A DNA stretch of 64,000 nucleotides from Arthrobacter sp. Soil736 (GTDB lineage: Bacteria; Actinomycetota; Actinomycetes; Actinomycetales; Micrococcaceae), in NCBI RefSeq assembly GCF_001428005.1, contig NZ_LMSB01000034.1:398388-462387 (forward strand). Reading direction: 5' to 3'. The notes under the pieces were generated by a model. The model saw only the letters and a program-made list of their open reading frames with translations, did no database searches and was not told where the DNA came from. The translations under genes and the position numbers were made by a program. Positions 9,239 through 17,351 of this stretch are shown in pieces. Numbering within the stretch: the stretch's first letter is position 1; each line of letters opens with the position of its first letter.

Positions 9239-9985
9239 ATGATCAGCTGCATGACGTCTCTGGCGGCAAGATACGAGGCTGGCGAGTGGACCGACGTGTG
9301 GGCAGAGATACGACGCCTGGGGCCACTGCCTACATCGCGTCGGGCCGAAGTTGAGGAAGTAGCTCATTCGACCATGCGGCGGGCTCGTACACACATCGAC
9401 CACATCGTGGATGGCCTCATCCGCATCGGATTCGAGCCTGCGTCCTCAGATGTTCCCCTGATCGCTCCGCCGCCGTGCGACGTGTTCGACCGGATCGGGA
9501 AACTGGAAGACGCACTGGGGCCGATTCCCGAAGCCCTCAAAGCGAGCATGTGCGAAATTGGAGGCGTGTGCTTATTGGGCGACTGCCCACCACTGGCTCT
9601 CTACTATCACGGTGGCCCTTCGTCACGAGTTGCCTCCATTCCTCCGGGCGCGGACTTCCCTGATCCTTTATGCCTGCCCGCCGTCGACTCGGTGGAGTTG
9701 GAGTTGGACGAAAGACTGCAGAACTCGGCGGAATTGTTGGCCGAACCGTTCGCATTCGCCCCTGATGAACTGCACAAGGCCAACATCAGCGGCGCAACAC
9801 ACGACGTCTGGCCGCCTGACGCCCACGCAGATCCGGTTCTTGTCGGCGTTGCCGGACGACCAGGGATTACCCTCGTGGAATACCTCCGCACCTCCGTCAG
9901 GTGGGGAGGCCTACCTGGTTATTCGTTCGCCTCGGCAGCCCGGCCCAAGGATCTCGAGCAACTCATGTCACATCCACAGTTCTAA
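9239..9985 (+). CDS. Hypothetical protein, 248 aa
   Basis: I do not recognise a named family. The N-terminal third is helical (RRAEVEEVAHSTMRRARTHIDHIVDGLIRIGF). The C-terminal part has a distinctive ANISGATHDVWPPD...LVGVAGRPGITLVEYLRTSVRWGGLPGY stretch. No signal peptide or membrane segment is visible. Two starts are possible, 9239 and an in-frame ATG at 9251; neither has a strong Shine-Dalgarno. It follows the 126-aa gene by 5 nt and shares its less typical base use. A paired function, for example in a small immunity or accessory cassette, is only a guess. Confidence 0.65.
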   Translation: MISCMTSLAARYEAGEWTDVWAEIRRLGPLPTSRRAEVEEVAHSTMRRARTHIDHIVDGLIRIGFEPASSDVPLIAPPPCDVFDRIGKLEDALGPIPEALKASMCEIGGVCLLGDCPPLALYYHGGPSSRVASIPPGADFPDPLCLPAVDSVELELDERLQNSAELLAEPFAFAPDELHKANISGATHDVWPPDAHADPVLVGVAGRPGITLVEYLRTSVRWGGLPGYSFASAARPKDLEQLMSHPQF

Positions 9986-10068
9986 ATTTGGCACGTACGT
10001 CTGCCTGAACCGGTACACGGCTACTTGGGCGCATTTATCGCGAGAAAAGCGGCAACCGGGGATTCTCC

Positions 10069-10146
10069 ATGGTTGTCGTGGTCGGCGCCGCTTTGATAGC
10101 ACCTCTGGCGATATTCGGGGCAGCGTTACTCACCATCTACCGGTAG
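10069..10146 (+). CDS. Possible 25-aa membrane micropeptide or gene remnant
   Basis: In the gap after the two unknown genes there is a short frame, ATG 10069 to TAG 10144-10146. It encodes MVVVVGAALIAPLAIFGAAL followed by LTIYR, almost entirely a single hydrophobic helix. GGGG lies just upstream but a good ribosome-binding site is absent. The same frame is open back to 10009, so it may instead be the 3' end of a decayed longer gene. Confidence 0.25.
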   Translation: MVVVVGAALIAPLAIFGAALLTIYR

Positions 10147-10168
10147 CGTCCCTTGGACCCGATGCGGC

Positions 10169-10507
10169 TCAAGATGCGGTGCAGGCCTTCCGGAGCTCGG
10201 CAACTGACTCGCTGGGAACCTGGTCTCCGGCCTGGGCAATCTCCTTGAGCGGACTCGTGATCTCGGACGGAACGCCGGCGGTTTCGGCGCCAGCCACGAG
10301 TCCGGTTAGTGCTGCCTTGTCCGACGCGCTGACCAGCCCGTCTTCCAGCAAGGCGCAGATCTGGCCCTTCACCTGCTCGGCCGCGGCGTTGGCCACCCCG
10401 GACGCCGCCGAGCTGGCCGCATTCTGCGCGGCTTCCTGGGCCTGGCCGCAGCCCGCCAGAAGTACCAGCGCGGGGATCATGGACAGGGCGAGGAAGGTAC
10501 GTTTCAT
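10169..10507 (-). CDS. Small lipoprotein, 112 aa
   Basis: The N-terminus MKRTFLALSMIPALVLLAGC is a clear lipoprotein signal peptide with lipobox LLAGC (Cys20). The mature part begins with an Ala/Gln/Ser-rich helix (AQEAAQNAASSAASGVANAAAEQ) and continues with a mixed helical domain containing two Cys (QICALLEDG and RKACTAS at the end), which could form a disulfide. Function is unknown. It is divergent from the levanase gene across about 230 nt of regulatory DNA. Confidence 0.7.
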   Translation of the reverse strand: MKRTFLALSMIPALVLLAGCGQAQEAAQNAASSAASGVANAAAEQVKGQICALLEDGLVSASDKAALTGLVAGAETAGVPSEITSPLKEIAQAGDQVPSESVAELRKACTAS

Positions 10508-10582
10508 GCTTCCAGCCTAACAACCGGCCGATGGCAGCCTTCGCAGGCTGACCCCGGCGCCGGCTGCGTCGACAGTTCTTCT

Positions 10583-10594
10583 GACAACGGTGTC
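10583..10594. promoter_or_regulatory. Degenerate LacI-type operator, GACAACGGTGTC
   Basis: One mismatch from the palindrome GACAACGTTGTC found at 10707. It lies between the lipoprotein and levanase starts and could be an auxiliary operator allowing DNA looping. Confidence 0.45.
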
Positions 10595-10666
10595 GACGTG
10601 CGACTTACCTGCCTGGGCCCGAAAAGTTGCCCCGCGACCGCTCCGTTGCACCGCGGAATCGAATCG

Positions 10667-10719
10667 TTGACTTGTCTCGTGGACATCACCTAGCGTTCCA
10701 GTCACTGACAACGTTGTCT
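10667..10719 (+). promoter_or_regulatory. Levanase promoter with LacI-type operator
   Basis: A candidate -35 TTGACT (10667-10672) and -10 TAGCGT (10691-10696) are followed by the operator at 10706-10719, whose 12-bp core GACAACGTTGTC (10707-10718) is a perfect palindrome. The operator would cover the transcription start. The same motif recurs at 14913 and 14991, so the adjacent LacI regulator is the likely ligand. Confidence 0.7.
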
Positions 10720-10736
10720 GCGGGAGGACACGCGCA

Positions 10737-13400
10737 ATGAAGGGCGATCTCAGCAATATGCACACCAGAAATTCACGAAGAATGCAGGCATGTACTGCGC
10801 TAGCCATGGCGGGACTCAGCCTGGCCGCGGCGCTGGCCGGAGCAGGACCTGCGCCGGCAGCAGTAACGGTAGGAGACGAGCAATACCGCCCTGCGATCCA
10901 CTACACGCCGAAACAGAACTGGATGAACGATCCCAACGGGATGGTCTACTACAAGGGCCTTTACCACCTTTACTACCAGCACAATCCGTCAGGAAATACG
11001 TGGGGAAACATGTCCTGGGGCCACGCCACATCCACGGACCTGGTGCACTGGAAGGAGCAGCCGCTGGCCATCCCAACAGATGACCAGCAGGACATCTTCT
11101 CCGGCAGCGTGGTGGTGGACAAGAACAACTCGTCCGGGTTCGGAACCGCCGAGAAACCGCCCATGGTGGCAATCTTCACCAGCGCCTACAAGGACGCCTC
11201 ACCGTACCGGGGGCTGCAGGCACAGTCGCTGGCGTACAGCCTGGATGACGGCCAGACGTGGACGAAGTACGCCGCCAACCCGGTGCTCAACCGCAATTCG
11301 GCGAACTTCCGCGACCCCAAGGTGTTCTGGTACGACTCCCCCGGAGGCGGAGGCTACTGGGTGATGACCGCCGTCGAAGCAACGGAGCACAAGGTGCTGC
11401 TCTACAAGTCCAGCAACCTCAAGGAGTGGACGCCGCTCAGCGAGTTCGGCCCGGCCAACGCCACGGGCGGGCTGTGGGAATGCCCCGACCTCTTCCCCCT
11501 CGCGGTCGACGGCGATCCAGCGAACATCAAGTGGGTCATGGTGGTCAACATCAACCCCGGCGGCGTGGCCGGAGGGTCGGCAGGCCAGTATTTCGCGGGC
11601 AGGTTCGACGGCACCACCTTCACTTCCGAAAGCACGAAGGCCAGCGACTCGTTGCCCGCCGGCACCCCCCTTGCGGGCTTCAACGACGGCACCTACAACG
11701 GCTGGACCGTGAACAACGAACCCGGCAACTGGAAGAACGGGCCGTTCGGGGATGCCCCTGCAGCCGGAACCCTGGCAGGGCAGAACGGCGTCACCGGCTT
11801 TGCCGGCACCGGCCTGATCAACTCCTTTAACGACGGCGACTGGCCGCTCGGCGCCATGAACTCCCCGGAATTTACGGTGGACAGCGACTACCTCAACTTC
11901 CTGGTGGGCGGCGGCCAGCATCCGCGCGTCTCGGACAAGCTGGACAACACGCCGCCGCCCGGCGACCTGCTGTTCAACGGTTTCGAAGTCGCCGACGGTT
12001 CCACCCTGGCCGACGCCGGCTGGACGGGGACCGGCGATCTCGCCCCGGCATTCCAGCCCGCCACCGCGGGCGGTGACTTCTTCATCGGCGCAAAGCGCAT
12101 CAACACGTTCGAAGCGGGTGGAGCTCCCGGTGACGACAGGCAGGGAACCATGACGTCGCCGTCGTTCCTCCTCTCCCGGAACTTCATGAGCATGCTGGTG
12201 GGCGGAGGGCACCGCACGGCGGACTCCGGCCAGCTGCTCGAGGTCCAGCTGCTGGTGAACGGCAACGTGGTGCGCAGCCTCGCAGGGGACGACGCCGGCG
12301 CCCTCAACTGGAAGAGCTGGGACGTGTCGGAATTCGCCGGGCAGCCGGCACAACTTCGGATCGTGGACCAGGCCACGGGAGGCTGGGGGCACCTCACGCT
12401 TGACCATGTCATGCTCACGGACCAGGCCGCCGTTCCCCGCTCCGACGAGACCACCGTGAACCTCGTGGTCGACGGCCAGGTGGTCCGCACGGCCACCGGC
12501 GCGAACAGCGAAGTCCTGGACTGGGCATCCTGGAACGTCGCGGAGTTCAAGGGGCGGCGGGCCAGCATCAGGGTGGTGGACAATAACCGGTTCGGCTGGG
12601 GCCACATTCTTGCCGATGAGTTCGTGGCGTCACCCCGGCCGGCAACGCCCCGGCTGCAGTCCTACGACTGGCTGGATTACGGCCGCGACTACTATGCGTC
12701 CGTTTCCTTTGGCAACATGCCCCAGGACAAGCGCATCATGCTCGGCTGGATGAACAACTGGGACTATGCCAACAGCATTCCGACAACACCGTGGCGCAGC
12801 GCCATGTCCCTGCCCCGCGAGGTTGCGCTGACACAGACGGCAAGCGGGCCGCGGCTGACCCAGAAGGCCGCCCAGCAGGTGGATGGCCTCGGCACAGGCG
12901 TGAGCTATGCAGAAAAGCGGACGCGCAACATCGCCCCGGGCACCCACGCGCTGCCGGCGGCCGCCTTCGGGCAGGTGCAACGGATCGACGTGACACTGGC
13001 GCCCGGCACGGCGTCGAAAGCGGGAATCACGGTGCTGGGGAACGGCAACACGTCCACCGTCATTGGCTATGACAGGGCGGCCGGAGAGCTGTTCGTGGAC
13101 CGGAGCAACTCCGGAAACACCGCCTTCCACCCGCTTTTCGCTTCGGTGGACTCGGCTCCCGTCTCGGTGGACGCCAACGGCAACGTGACCCTGCGCATCT
13201 ACGTCGACCGGTCGTCCGTGGAGGTCTTCGCCCAGAACGGGCTGCGGACCATAACAGACCAGGTCTTCCCGGAGCAGGGTGCAAACCAGGTGGCGCTCTT
13301 CGCCGAGGGCGGCACCGCCCAGCTGAAGTCGATCACCGTCACGCCGCTGGCCAAGTCCATGTTCGGAACAGCGGAAAAGCCTACGAAGAACCGAGGCTAG
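10737..13400 (+). CDS. sacC: Secreted GH32 levanase/beta-fructofuranosidase
   Basis: 887 residues with an N-terminal Sec signal peptide (to about residue 42, PAPA). GH32 motifs are intact: nucleophile Asp65 in WMNDPNG, Arg192-Asp193-Pro194 in FRDPKVFW and acid/base Glu248 in ECPDLF. It should release fructose or short fructans from levan or inulin outside the cell. The N-terminal catalytic part (about 45-310) is split from the C-terminal GH32 part (about 640-885, from LQSYDWLDYGRDYY) by roughly 320 residues of accessory beta-sandwich modules with repeated LVGGG and NW/DWxSWxVxEFxG motifs. One copy seems nested in another. GGGAGGA lies 8 nt before the ATG at 10737. Repression by the nearby LacI protein is inferred from the operator. 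Confidence 0.92.
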   Translation: MKGDLSNMHTRNSRRMQACTALAMAGLSLAAALAGAGPAPAAVTVGDEQYRPAIHYTPKQNWMNDPNGMVYYKGLYHLYYQHNPSGNTWGNMSWGHATSTDLVHWKEQPLAIPTDDQQDIFSGSVVVDKNNSSGFGTAEKPPMVAIFTSAYKDASPYRGLQAQSLAYSLDDGQTWTKYAANPVLNRNSANFRDPKVFWYDSPGGGGYWVMTAVEATEHKVLLYKSSNLKEWTPLSEFGPANATGGLWECPDLFPLAVDGDPANIKWVMVVNINPGGVAGGSAGQYFAGRFDGTTFTSESTKASDSLPAGTPLAGFNDGTYNGWTVNNEPGNWKNGPFGDAPAAGTLAGQNGVTGFAGTGLINSFNDGDWPLGAMNSPEFTVDSDYLNFLVGGGQHPRVSDKLDNTPPPGDLLFNGFEVADGSTLADAGWTGTGDLAPAFQPATAGGDFFIGAKRINTFEAGGAPGDDRQGTMTSPSFLLSRNFMSMLVGGGHRTADSGQLLEVQLLVNGNVVRSLAGDDAGALNWKSWDVSEFAGQPAQLRIVDQATGGWGHLTLDHVMLTDQAAVPRSDETTVNLVVDGQVVRTATGANSEVLDWASWNVAEFKGRRASIRVVDNNRFGWGHILADEFVASPRPATPRLQSYDWLDYGRDYYASVSFGNMPQDKRIMLGWMNNWDYANSIPTTPWRSAMSLPREVALTQTASGPRLTQKAAQQVDGLGTGVSYAEKRTRNIAPGTHALPAAAFGQVQRIDVTLAPGTASKAGITVLGNGNTSTVIGYDRAAGELFVDRSNSGNTAFHPLFASVDSAPVSVDANGNVTLRIYVDRSSVEVFAQNGLRTITDQVFPEQGANQVALFAEGGTAQLKSITVTPLAKSMFGTAEKPTKNRG

Positions 13401-13434
13401 GTTCCCGGGCAGTTCACTGAGACACACGAGCGAA

Positions 13435-13473
13435 AGGGCCGGTGCCCGCATGAATTATGCGGGCACCGGCCCT
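13435..13473 (+). terminator. Strong terminator hairpin after levanase
   Basis: Perfect 17-bp arms at 13435-13451 and 13457-13473 with a GAATT loop, 34 nt after the levanase stop. There is no long U-run. It may also serve the convergent ABM gene. Confidence 0.8.
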
Positions 13474-13514
13474 CATCGTTGCCGGGCTGTGCGGGTTGCA
13501 GCCTGAAGTGGGCG

Positions 13515-13808
13515 TCAGTGAACCGGCTGCAGCCAGGTCAGCACCGAGCCGTCCTCCTCAATGTGATCCGCCAGCTCCCCGTTGAACGTGGCCCCGTAAT
13601 CCGCGCTGATGTGCTCCTGGAATGCCGCGGCGTCCTCATAGACCTCGAACACAAAGTACTCCCGGGGATTGCTTTCCCGGGTGTACGGCAGGAACAGCTG
13701 GTTGCCGGGCTCCCTGCGCACCTGCTCGGTCAGCTCGCGCATCATTTCCGCTACGCGGGCTTCGCTGCCGGGTTTTACGGTGAATTCGGCGTACAGCGTT
13801 TTGGTCAT
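13515..13808 (-). CDS. ABM/quinol-monooxygenase-fold protein, 97 aa
   Basis: 97 residues with the dimeric alpha/beta ferredoxin-like pattern of the antibiotic biosynthesis monooxygenase (ABM/YgiN) family: a first strand TLYAEFTVKPGSE, a helix with REPGNQLFLPYTR, a strand YFVFEVYEDAAAFQEHISADY. It follows the LacI gene on the same strand by 66 nt, so it is probably co-transcribed with the fructan regulator. The fold is shared by quinol oxidases, heme-degrading enzymes and L-rhamnose mutarotase. In a sugar locus a carbonyl- or anomer-handling role is as plausible as oxygenation, but this is inference. Confidence 0.8.
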   Translation of the reverse strand: MTKTLYAEFTVKPGSEARVAEMMRELTEQVRREPGNQLFLPYTRESNPREYFVFEVYEDAAAFQEHISADYGATFNGELADHIEEDGSVLTWLQPVH

Positions 13809-13874
13809 GGGATTCCCCTCTTCAAGGTTCGGTATGGGTGGTTGAAATCGTTGCCGATCAAAGGGCGGTCCGGC

Positions 13875-14927
13875 TCAGTGCGGTGGGCGGAGTTCCCCTG
13901 ATCCGCGCTCAATGAGCTCGGACCGAACGACGTACGTCTGCGGGGCCCCGTCATCGCCGTCGATCCTGGCTAGGAGCCGCTCTGCGGCGAGCTTCCCGAT
14001 CCGCTCGGGATGCTGCGCAATGACGGTGATGCCGGGGTCCATCATGTCCGCCAGGGTGAAGTCGTCGAACCCCACCAGGGCCACGCGCTTGCTGGCGCCG
14101 AGCTCCTTGAGAGCCCGCATGACCCCGAACGTGACGAGGTTCTGGCTGGAGAATATAGCCGTGGGCGGATCGTCGGACCTGAGCAGCCCAAGGGCCGCCT
14201 GGCGGGCTGACTCCTCGTCATGCAGGCCCTCGAGCACCGGAACCGTGGACGTCGCGATGCCGGCCCGGCCGAGTTCCTCAATAAAGCCCCGCCGGCGTTC
14301 GCGGGCTGTCTGGATGTCTGTACGGTCACCCAGGTAGGCAAGCTTCGTGTGGCCGTGTGCGATCAGGTGGCGGGCGGCCTTGGCGGCTCCGACGGCGTTG
14401 TCCGTCACCACGGCGTCCGCCTCAACGCCCACCGGTTCACGGTCAATGAAGACCATGGGCAGGTCGCGCGAATGCTCCGGAATGACGTAGGCCTGGCTCT
14501 TGGCGATGGGGGTCAGGACCAGGCCATCAACACGCCGGCCAAGGAAGGCGGCAACCAGTGCTTTCTCCCGTTCGGGGTCGTCGTCGAGGCTGGCGGCGAA
14601 GACCGCAATACCTCGGGCGGTCAGGGAGTCCTCCAGGGCGCGGTGAATCTCGCCGCTGAAGGGGTTGGACACGCTTGGCAGCAGGAGCCCGATGGAGAGG
14701 GTCTGGCGGCCGGCCCGGCGGAGGCTTCCCGCTGCCATGTCCAGCTGGTAATTGAGCTGCTGGGAGGCGCCGAGGACGCGCTGACGGGTTGCCTCGGACA
14801 CGCCCGGTTCATCGTTCATCACCCGGGAGACGGTCTTGATGCCGACGCCGGCCAGTGCCGCGACGTGGCGCATCGTGGGCCGGTTCTTCGCTCCGTCAGG
14901 CTGGTAACGATTAGACATCGTTGTCAT
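13875..14927 (-). CDS. LacI-family regulator of the fructan locus
   Basis: About 350 residues. The N-terminal helix-turn-helix is TMRHVAALAGVGIKTVSRVMND, followed by the hinge and a periplasmic-binding-like sensor domain (TLSIGLLLPSVSNPFSGEIHRAL). Start 14927 has AAGGA 8 nt upstream; ATGs at 14945 and 14918 are alternatives. It is divergent from the FrcBCA-type importer, and operators of one type occur over its own 5' end, before the importer and before the levanase. The likely effector is fructose or a phosphorylated derivative; this is inferred from context, not visible in the protein. Confidence 0.9.
   Translation of the reverse strand: MTTMSNRYQPDGAKNRPTMRHVAALAGVGIKTVSRVMNDEPGVSEATRQRVLGASQQLNYQLDMAAGSLRRAGRQTLSIGLLLPSVSNPFSGEIHRALEDSLTARGIAVFAASLDDDPEREKALVAAFLGRRVDGLVLTPIAKSQAYVIPEHSRDLPMVFIDREPVGVEADAVVTDNAVGAAKAARHLIAHGHTKLAYLGDRTDIQTARERRRGFIEELGRAGIATSTVPVLEGLHDEESARQAALGLLRSDDPPTAIFSSQNLVTFGVMRALKELGASKRVALVGFDDFTLADMMDPGITVIAQHPERIGKLAAERLLARIDGDDGAPQTYVVRSELIERGSGELRPPH
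14913..14926. promoter_or_regulatory. LacI-type operator at the regulator's own 5' end
   Basis: AGACATCGTTGTCA overlaps the first codons of the lacI gene. It matches the levanase operator core GACAACGTTGTC at all but one base and suggests autoregulation. Confidence 0.55.
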
Positions 14928-14955
14928 TACTTGGTCCTTCATCATCGAATTTCTC

Positions 14956-15004
14956 TTGACTGTACCTTGTGATCTTGATTACATGATGCATGACATCGTT
15001 GTCA
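14956..15004 (+). promoter_or_regulatory. Importer promoter and operator
   Basis: A -35 TTGACT (14956-14961), a 17-nt spacer and a -10 TTACAT (14979-14984) are followed by the operator TGACATCGTTGTCA (14991-15004), placed at the expected transcription start. The layout copies that of the levanase promoter. Confidence 0.7.
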
Positions 15005-15037
15005 GGCACCAGAAGTGCCACGAAACCAGGAGATTCA

Positions 15038-16156
15038 ATGTTGAGTTCCAAAGCCCCGCGGACAGTCACCCACCGCCTGCTTGCCATCGGTGCAGTCCTG
15101 ACCCTCGGCACGCTCAGCCTCACCGCCTGCGGCGGGAGTTCCCCAACCACCTCGTCAGCCGGAAGCTCTTCGGCCGAGAAGGTCGGCGTGTCCCTGATTG
15201 TCAAGACCACCTCGAACCCGTTCTTCGTTTCCATGCAGGATGGCGCCAAGACGGCTGCCGAAGCAGACGGCGTGGACCTGAAGCTCGCGGCCGGCAAGGC
15301 TGACGGCGACGAGGAAACGCAGATCCAGGCAATCGAGAACGCAATCTCCAAGGGTGACAAGGGCATCCTCATCACGCCCAACGGCCCTTCCGTCGTGGAT
15401 GCGCTGAAGAAAGCCAAGGACGCCGGCCTGTTCGTCATCGCCCTGGACACTCCGCCGGACCCCGCTGACGCCGCCGACATTACTTTCGCCACGGACAACT
15501 TCGCCGCTGGTGAACTGATCGGCAAGTGGACCGCCGCGCAGCTGGGCGGCAAGAAAGCCACCATCGCGCTGCTGGACCTGTTCGACGACAAGGTCGTCTC
15601 CGTGGACTACAACCGGGACCAGGGCTTCCTCAGCGGCCTCGGCATCGACACCGCGGACAAGAAGAAGAACGGTGACGAGGCCAAGACCGGAAAGTACACC
15701 GGCGGCAAGGGCGGCGACTACGAGATCGTGGGCAGCCAGGCAACCCAGGGTGCTGAGGACGGCGGCCGGACCGCCATGGAGACGCTCCTCGCCAAGAACC
15801 CGAACGTCAACGTGGTCTACACCATCAACGAGCCGGCTGCGGCCGGCGCCTTCGAGGCGCTGAAGTCCGCCGGCAAGGAAAAGGACGTGCTGGTGGTCTC
15901 GGTGGACGGCGGCTGCTCGGGCGTCAACAACGTCAAGGCCGGCGTCATCGGTGCAACTGCCCAGCAGTACCCGGTGAAGATGGCGGAACTGGGCGTCAAG
16001 GCCATCGTTGAGCTGGCCAAGACCGGGAAGAAGCCAGCCAACTCCGCAGGACTGGACTTCTACAACACCGGCGTGGAGCTCGTCACGGACAAGGCCGCAG
16101 ACGGCGTCAAGAGCATCACCACCTCCGACGCCTCCAAGATCTGCTGGGGCAAGTAA
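15038..16156 (+). CDS. Sugar ABC importer, substrate-binding lipoprotein (FrcB-like)
   Basis: 372 residues. The lipoprotein signal ends LSLTAC with Cys31. The mature protein is a type I periplasmic-binding fold of the ribose/fructose CUT2 class (VGVSLIVKTTSNPFFVSMQDGAKTAAEADGVDL, ITPNGPSVVDALKKAKDAGLFVIALDTP). The start at 15038 is set by CAGGAG 6 nt upstream; an in-frame ATG at 14990 would overlap the operator. It is first in an operon with permease, ATPase and fructokinase and most likely binds fructose released by the levanase. A 17-bp stem-loop follows its stop codon. Confidence 0.92.
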   Translation: MLSSKAPRTVTHRLLAIGAVLTLGTLSLTACGGSSPTTSSAGSSSAEKVGVSLIVKTTSNPFFVSMQDGAKTAAEADGVDLKLAAGKADGDEETQIQAIENAISKGDKGILITPNGPSVVDALKKAKDAGLFVIALDTPPDPADAADITFATDNFAAGELIGKWTAAQLGGKKATIALLDLFDDKVVSVDYNRDQGFLSGLGIDTADKKKNGDEAKTGKYTGGKGGDYEIVGSQATQGAEDGGRTAMETLLAKNPNVNVVYTINEPAAAGAFEALKSAGKEKDVLVVSVDGGCSGVNNVKAGVIGATAQQYPVKMAELGVKAIVELAKTGKKPANSAGLDFYNTGVELVTDKAADGVKSITTSDASKICWGK

Positions 16157-16172
16157 CAAGCATTGACCTCGC

Positions 16173-16212
16173 ACCGCGGGAAGGTGCTGAATATGCAGTA
16201 CCTTCCCGCGGT
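16173..16212 (+). other. Intra-operon stem-loop after the binding-protein gene
   Basis: Perfect 13-bp arms at 16173-16185 and 16200-16212 extend inward by a G-U and three further pairs. It starts 16 nt after the binding-protein stop and has no U-tract, so it looks more like an mRNA-stabilising or partial-termination element than a full terminator. Confidence 0.75.
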
Positions 16213-16246
16213 TCACAGCAGGAGAATCCGCGGCAGAAGTAGCAGC

Positions 16247-16285
16247 AGCCGCACCAGCCCCAGCCGAACCAACCCCAGCAGGACC
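16247..16285 (+). repeat. 15-bp imperfect tandem repeat in the binding-protein/permease spacer
   Basis: Units AGCCGCACCAGCCCC (16247-16261) and AGCCGAACCAACCCC (16262-16276), then a decayed third unit. It lies between the stem-loop and the permease Shine-Dalgarno. Confidence 0.5.
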
Positions 16286-16304
16286 TTGAAGTTCAGGAGC
16301 AACA

Positions 16305-17351
16305 GTGACCCAGCAACAGACCGCAGGCCCGCCCGCCGCAGGGCATGCAGACCCGGCCGAGGAATTCCTCGACCGCCAGACCCCGCTCAGCCGAATCCGC
16401 AACATCCTCCACCGCTATCCCGCACTAAGCCCGGCCATTGTTCTGCTTGTTGCGGTGGTGGTCTTCGGGCTCCTCAATGAGAGGTTCCTGCGGGTCGAGA
16501 ACCTGTCCCTGATCACCCAGCAGGTCTCGGTGGTAGGAACGCTCGCCATCGCTCAGACCCTCATCATCCTCACCGCCGGCATCGATCTCTCGGTGGGTGC
16601 GGTCATGATCCTCGCCTCCATGGTGGTGGCCCAACTCGCCGTCGGCAGCGGCGCGCCCGCTCCGCTCGCTCTCCTCCTCGGCCTCGTCGTGGGTCTGGCA
16701 GCGGGGGCGCTGAACGGTTTCCTGGTCACCAGGTTCCGGCTCCCCCCGTTCATCGTCACGCTCGGAACGCTGAACATCTTCATCGCCGTGACGCTCCTCT
16801 ACTCCGGCGGCTCCACAGTCCGCGGCTCCAGCATGCCCGGCCTGCTGACATGGATGGGCAGCACGTTCCCGGTTGGTCCCGTGCGGATCTCCACCGGCGT
16901 GGTCATGATGCTCCTGCTCTACATCGCGGTCGCGTTCATCCTCGGAAAGACCGCCTGGGGCCGACACGTCTACGCGGTGGGCGATGACAAGGAAGCCGCC
17001 CGCCTGGCCGGTATCCCGGTGAACCGCGTCCTCATGAGCGTCTACCTCGCAGCGGGGGCCGTGCTCGCCGTTGGCGCGTGGATCCAGATCGGCCGCACGA
17101 ACGCAGCCAGCCCCAACGCCGGCGTGGACCTGAACCTCGACTCCATCACCGCCGTGGTGATTGGCGGAACCAGCCTCTTTGGCGGACGCGGCTCCATCTG
17201 GGGCTCCCTCCTCGGAGCGCTGATCGTCGGGGTGTTCCGCAACGGCCTCTCGCTAGCGGGTCTCGATGTGCTCTACCAGACCCTCGCCGTGGGCGTCCTC
17301 ATCATCCTCGCTGTGTCGATCGACCAGTGGATCCGAAAGGTGAAATCATGA
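16305..17351 (+). CDS. Sugar ABC importer permease (FrcC-like)
   Basis: 348 residues from a GTG start with AGGAG 5 nt upstream. About ten hydrophobic segments are seen, and the CUT2 permease signature LTAGIDLSVGAVMILASMVVA and the C-terminal VVIGGTSLFGGRGSIWGSLLGALIVGV are clear. It forms the membrane channel for the sugar caught by the upstream lipoprotein. Its TGA overlaps the ATG of the ATPase gene (ATGA), which indicates translational coupling. Confidence 0.92.
   Translation: MTQQQTAGPPAAGHADPAEEFLDRQTPLSRIRNILHRYPALSPAIVLLVAVVVFGLLNERFLRVENLSLITQQVSVVGTLAIAQTLIILTAGIDLSVGAVMILASMVVAQLAVGSGAPAPLALLLGLVVGLAAGALNGFLVTRFRLPPFIVTLGTLNIFIAVTLLYSGGSTVRGSSMPGLLTWMGSTFPVGPVRISTGVVMMLLLYIAVAFILGKTAWGRHVYAVGDDKEAARLAGIPVNRVLMSVYLAAGAVLAVGAWIQIGRTNAASPNAGVDLNLDSITAVVIGGTSLFGGRGSIWGSLLGALIVGVFRNGLSLAGLDVLYQTLAVGVLIILAVSIDQWIRKVKS

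Noticed and set aside
16163..16480. A small plus-strand frame between the binding-protein and permease genes
   Set aside because: It covers a hairpin and repeats, is Arg/Ser-rich and overlaps the permease start out of frame.
17078..17347. A 90-residue N-terminal extension of the fructose ABC ATPase
   Set aside because: It overlaps the permease gene and has Arg/Pro-rich shadow sequence. ATG 17348 gives the normal ABC start and an ATGA overlap.
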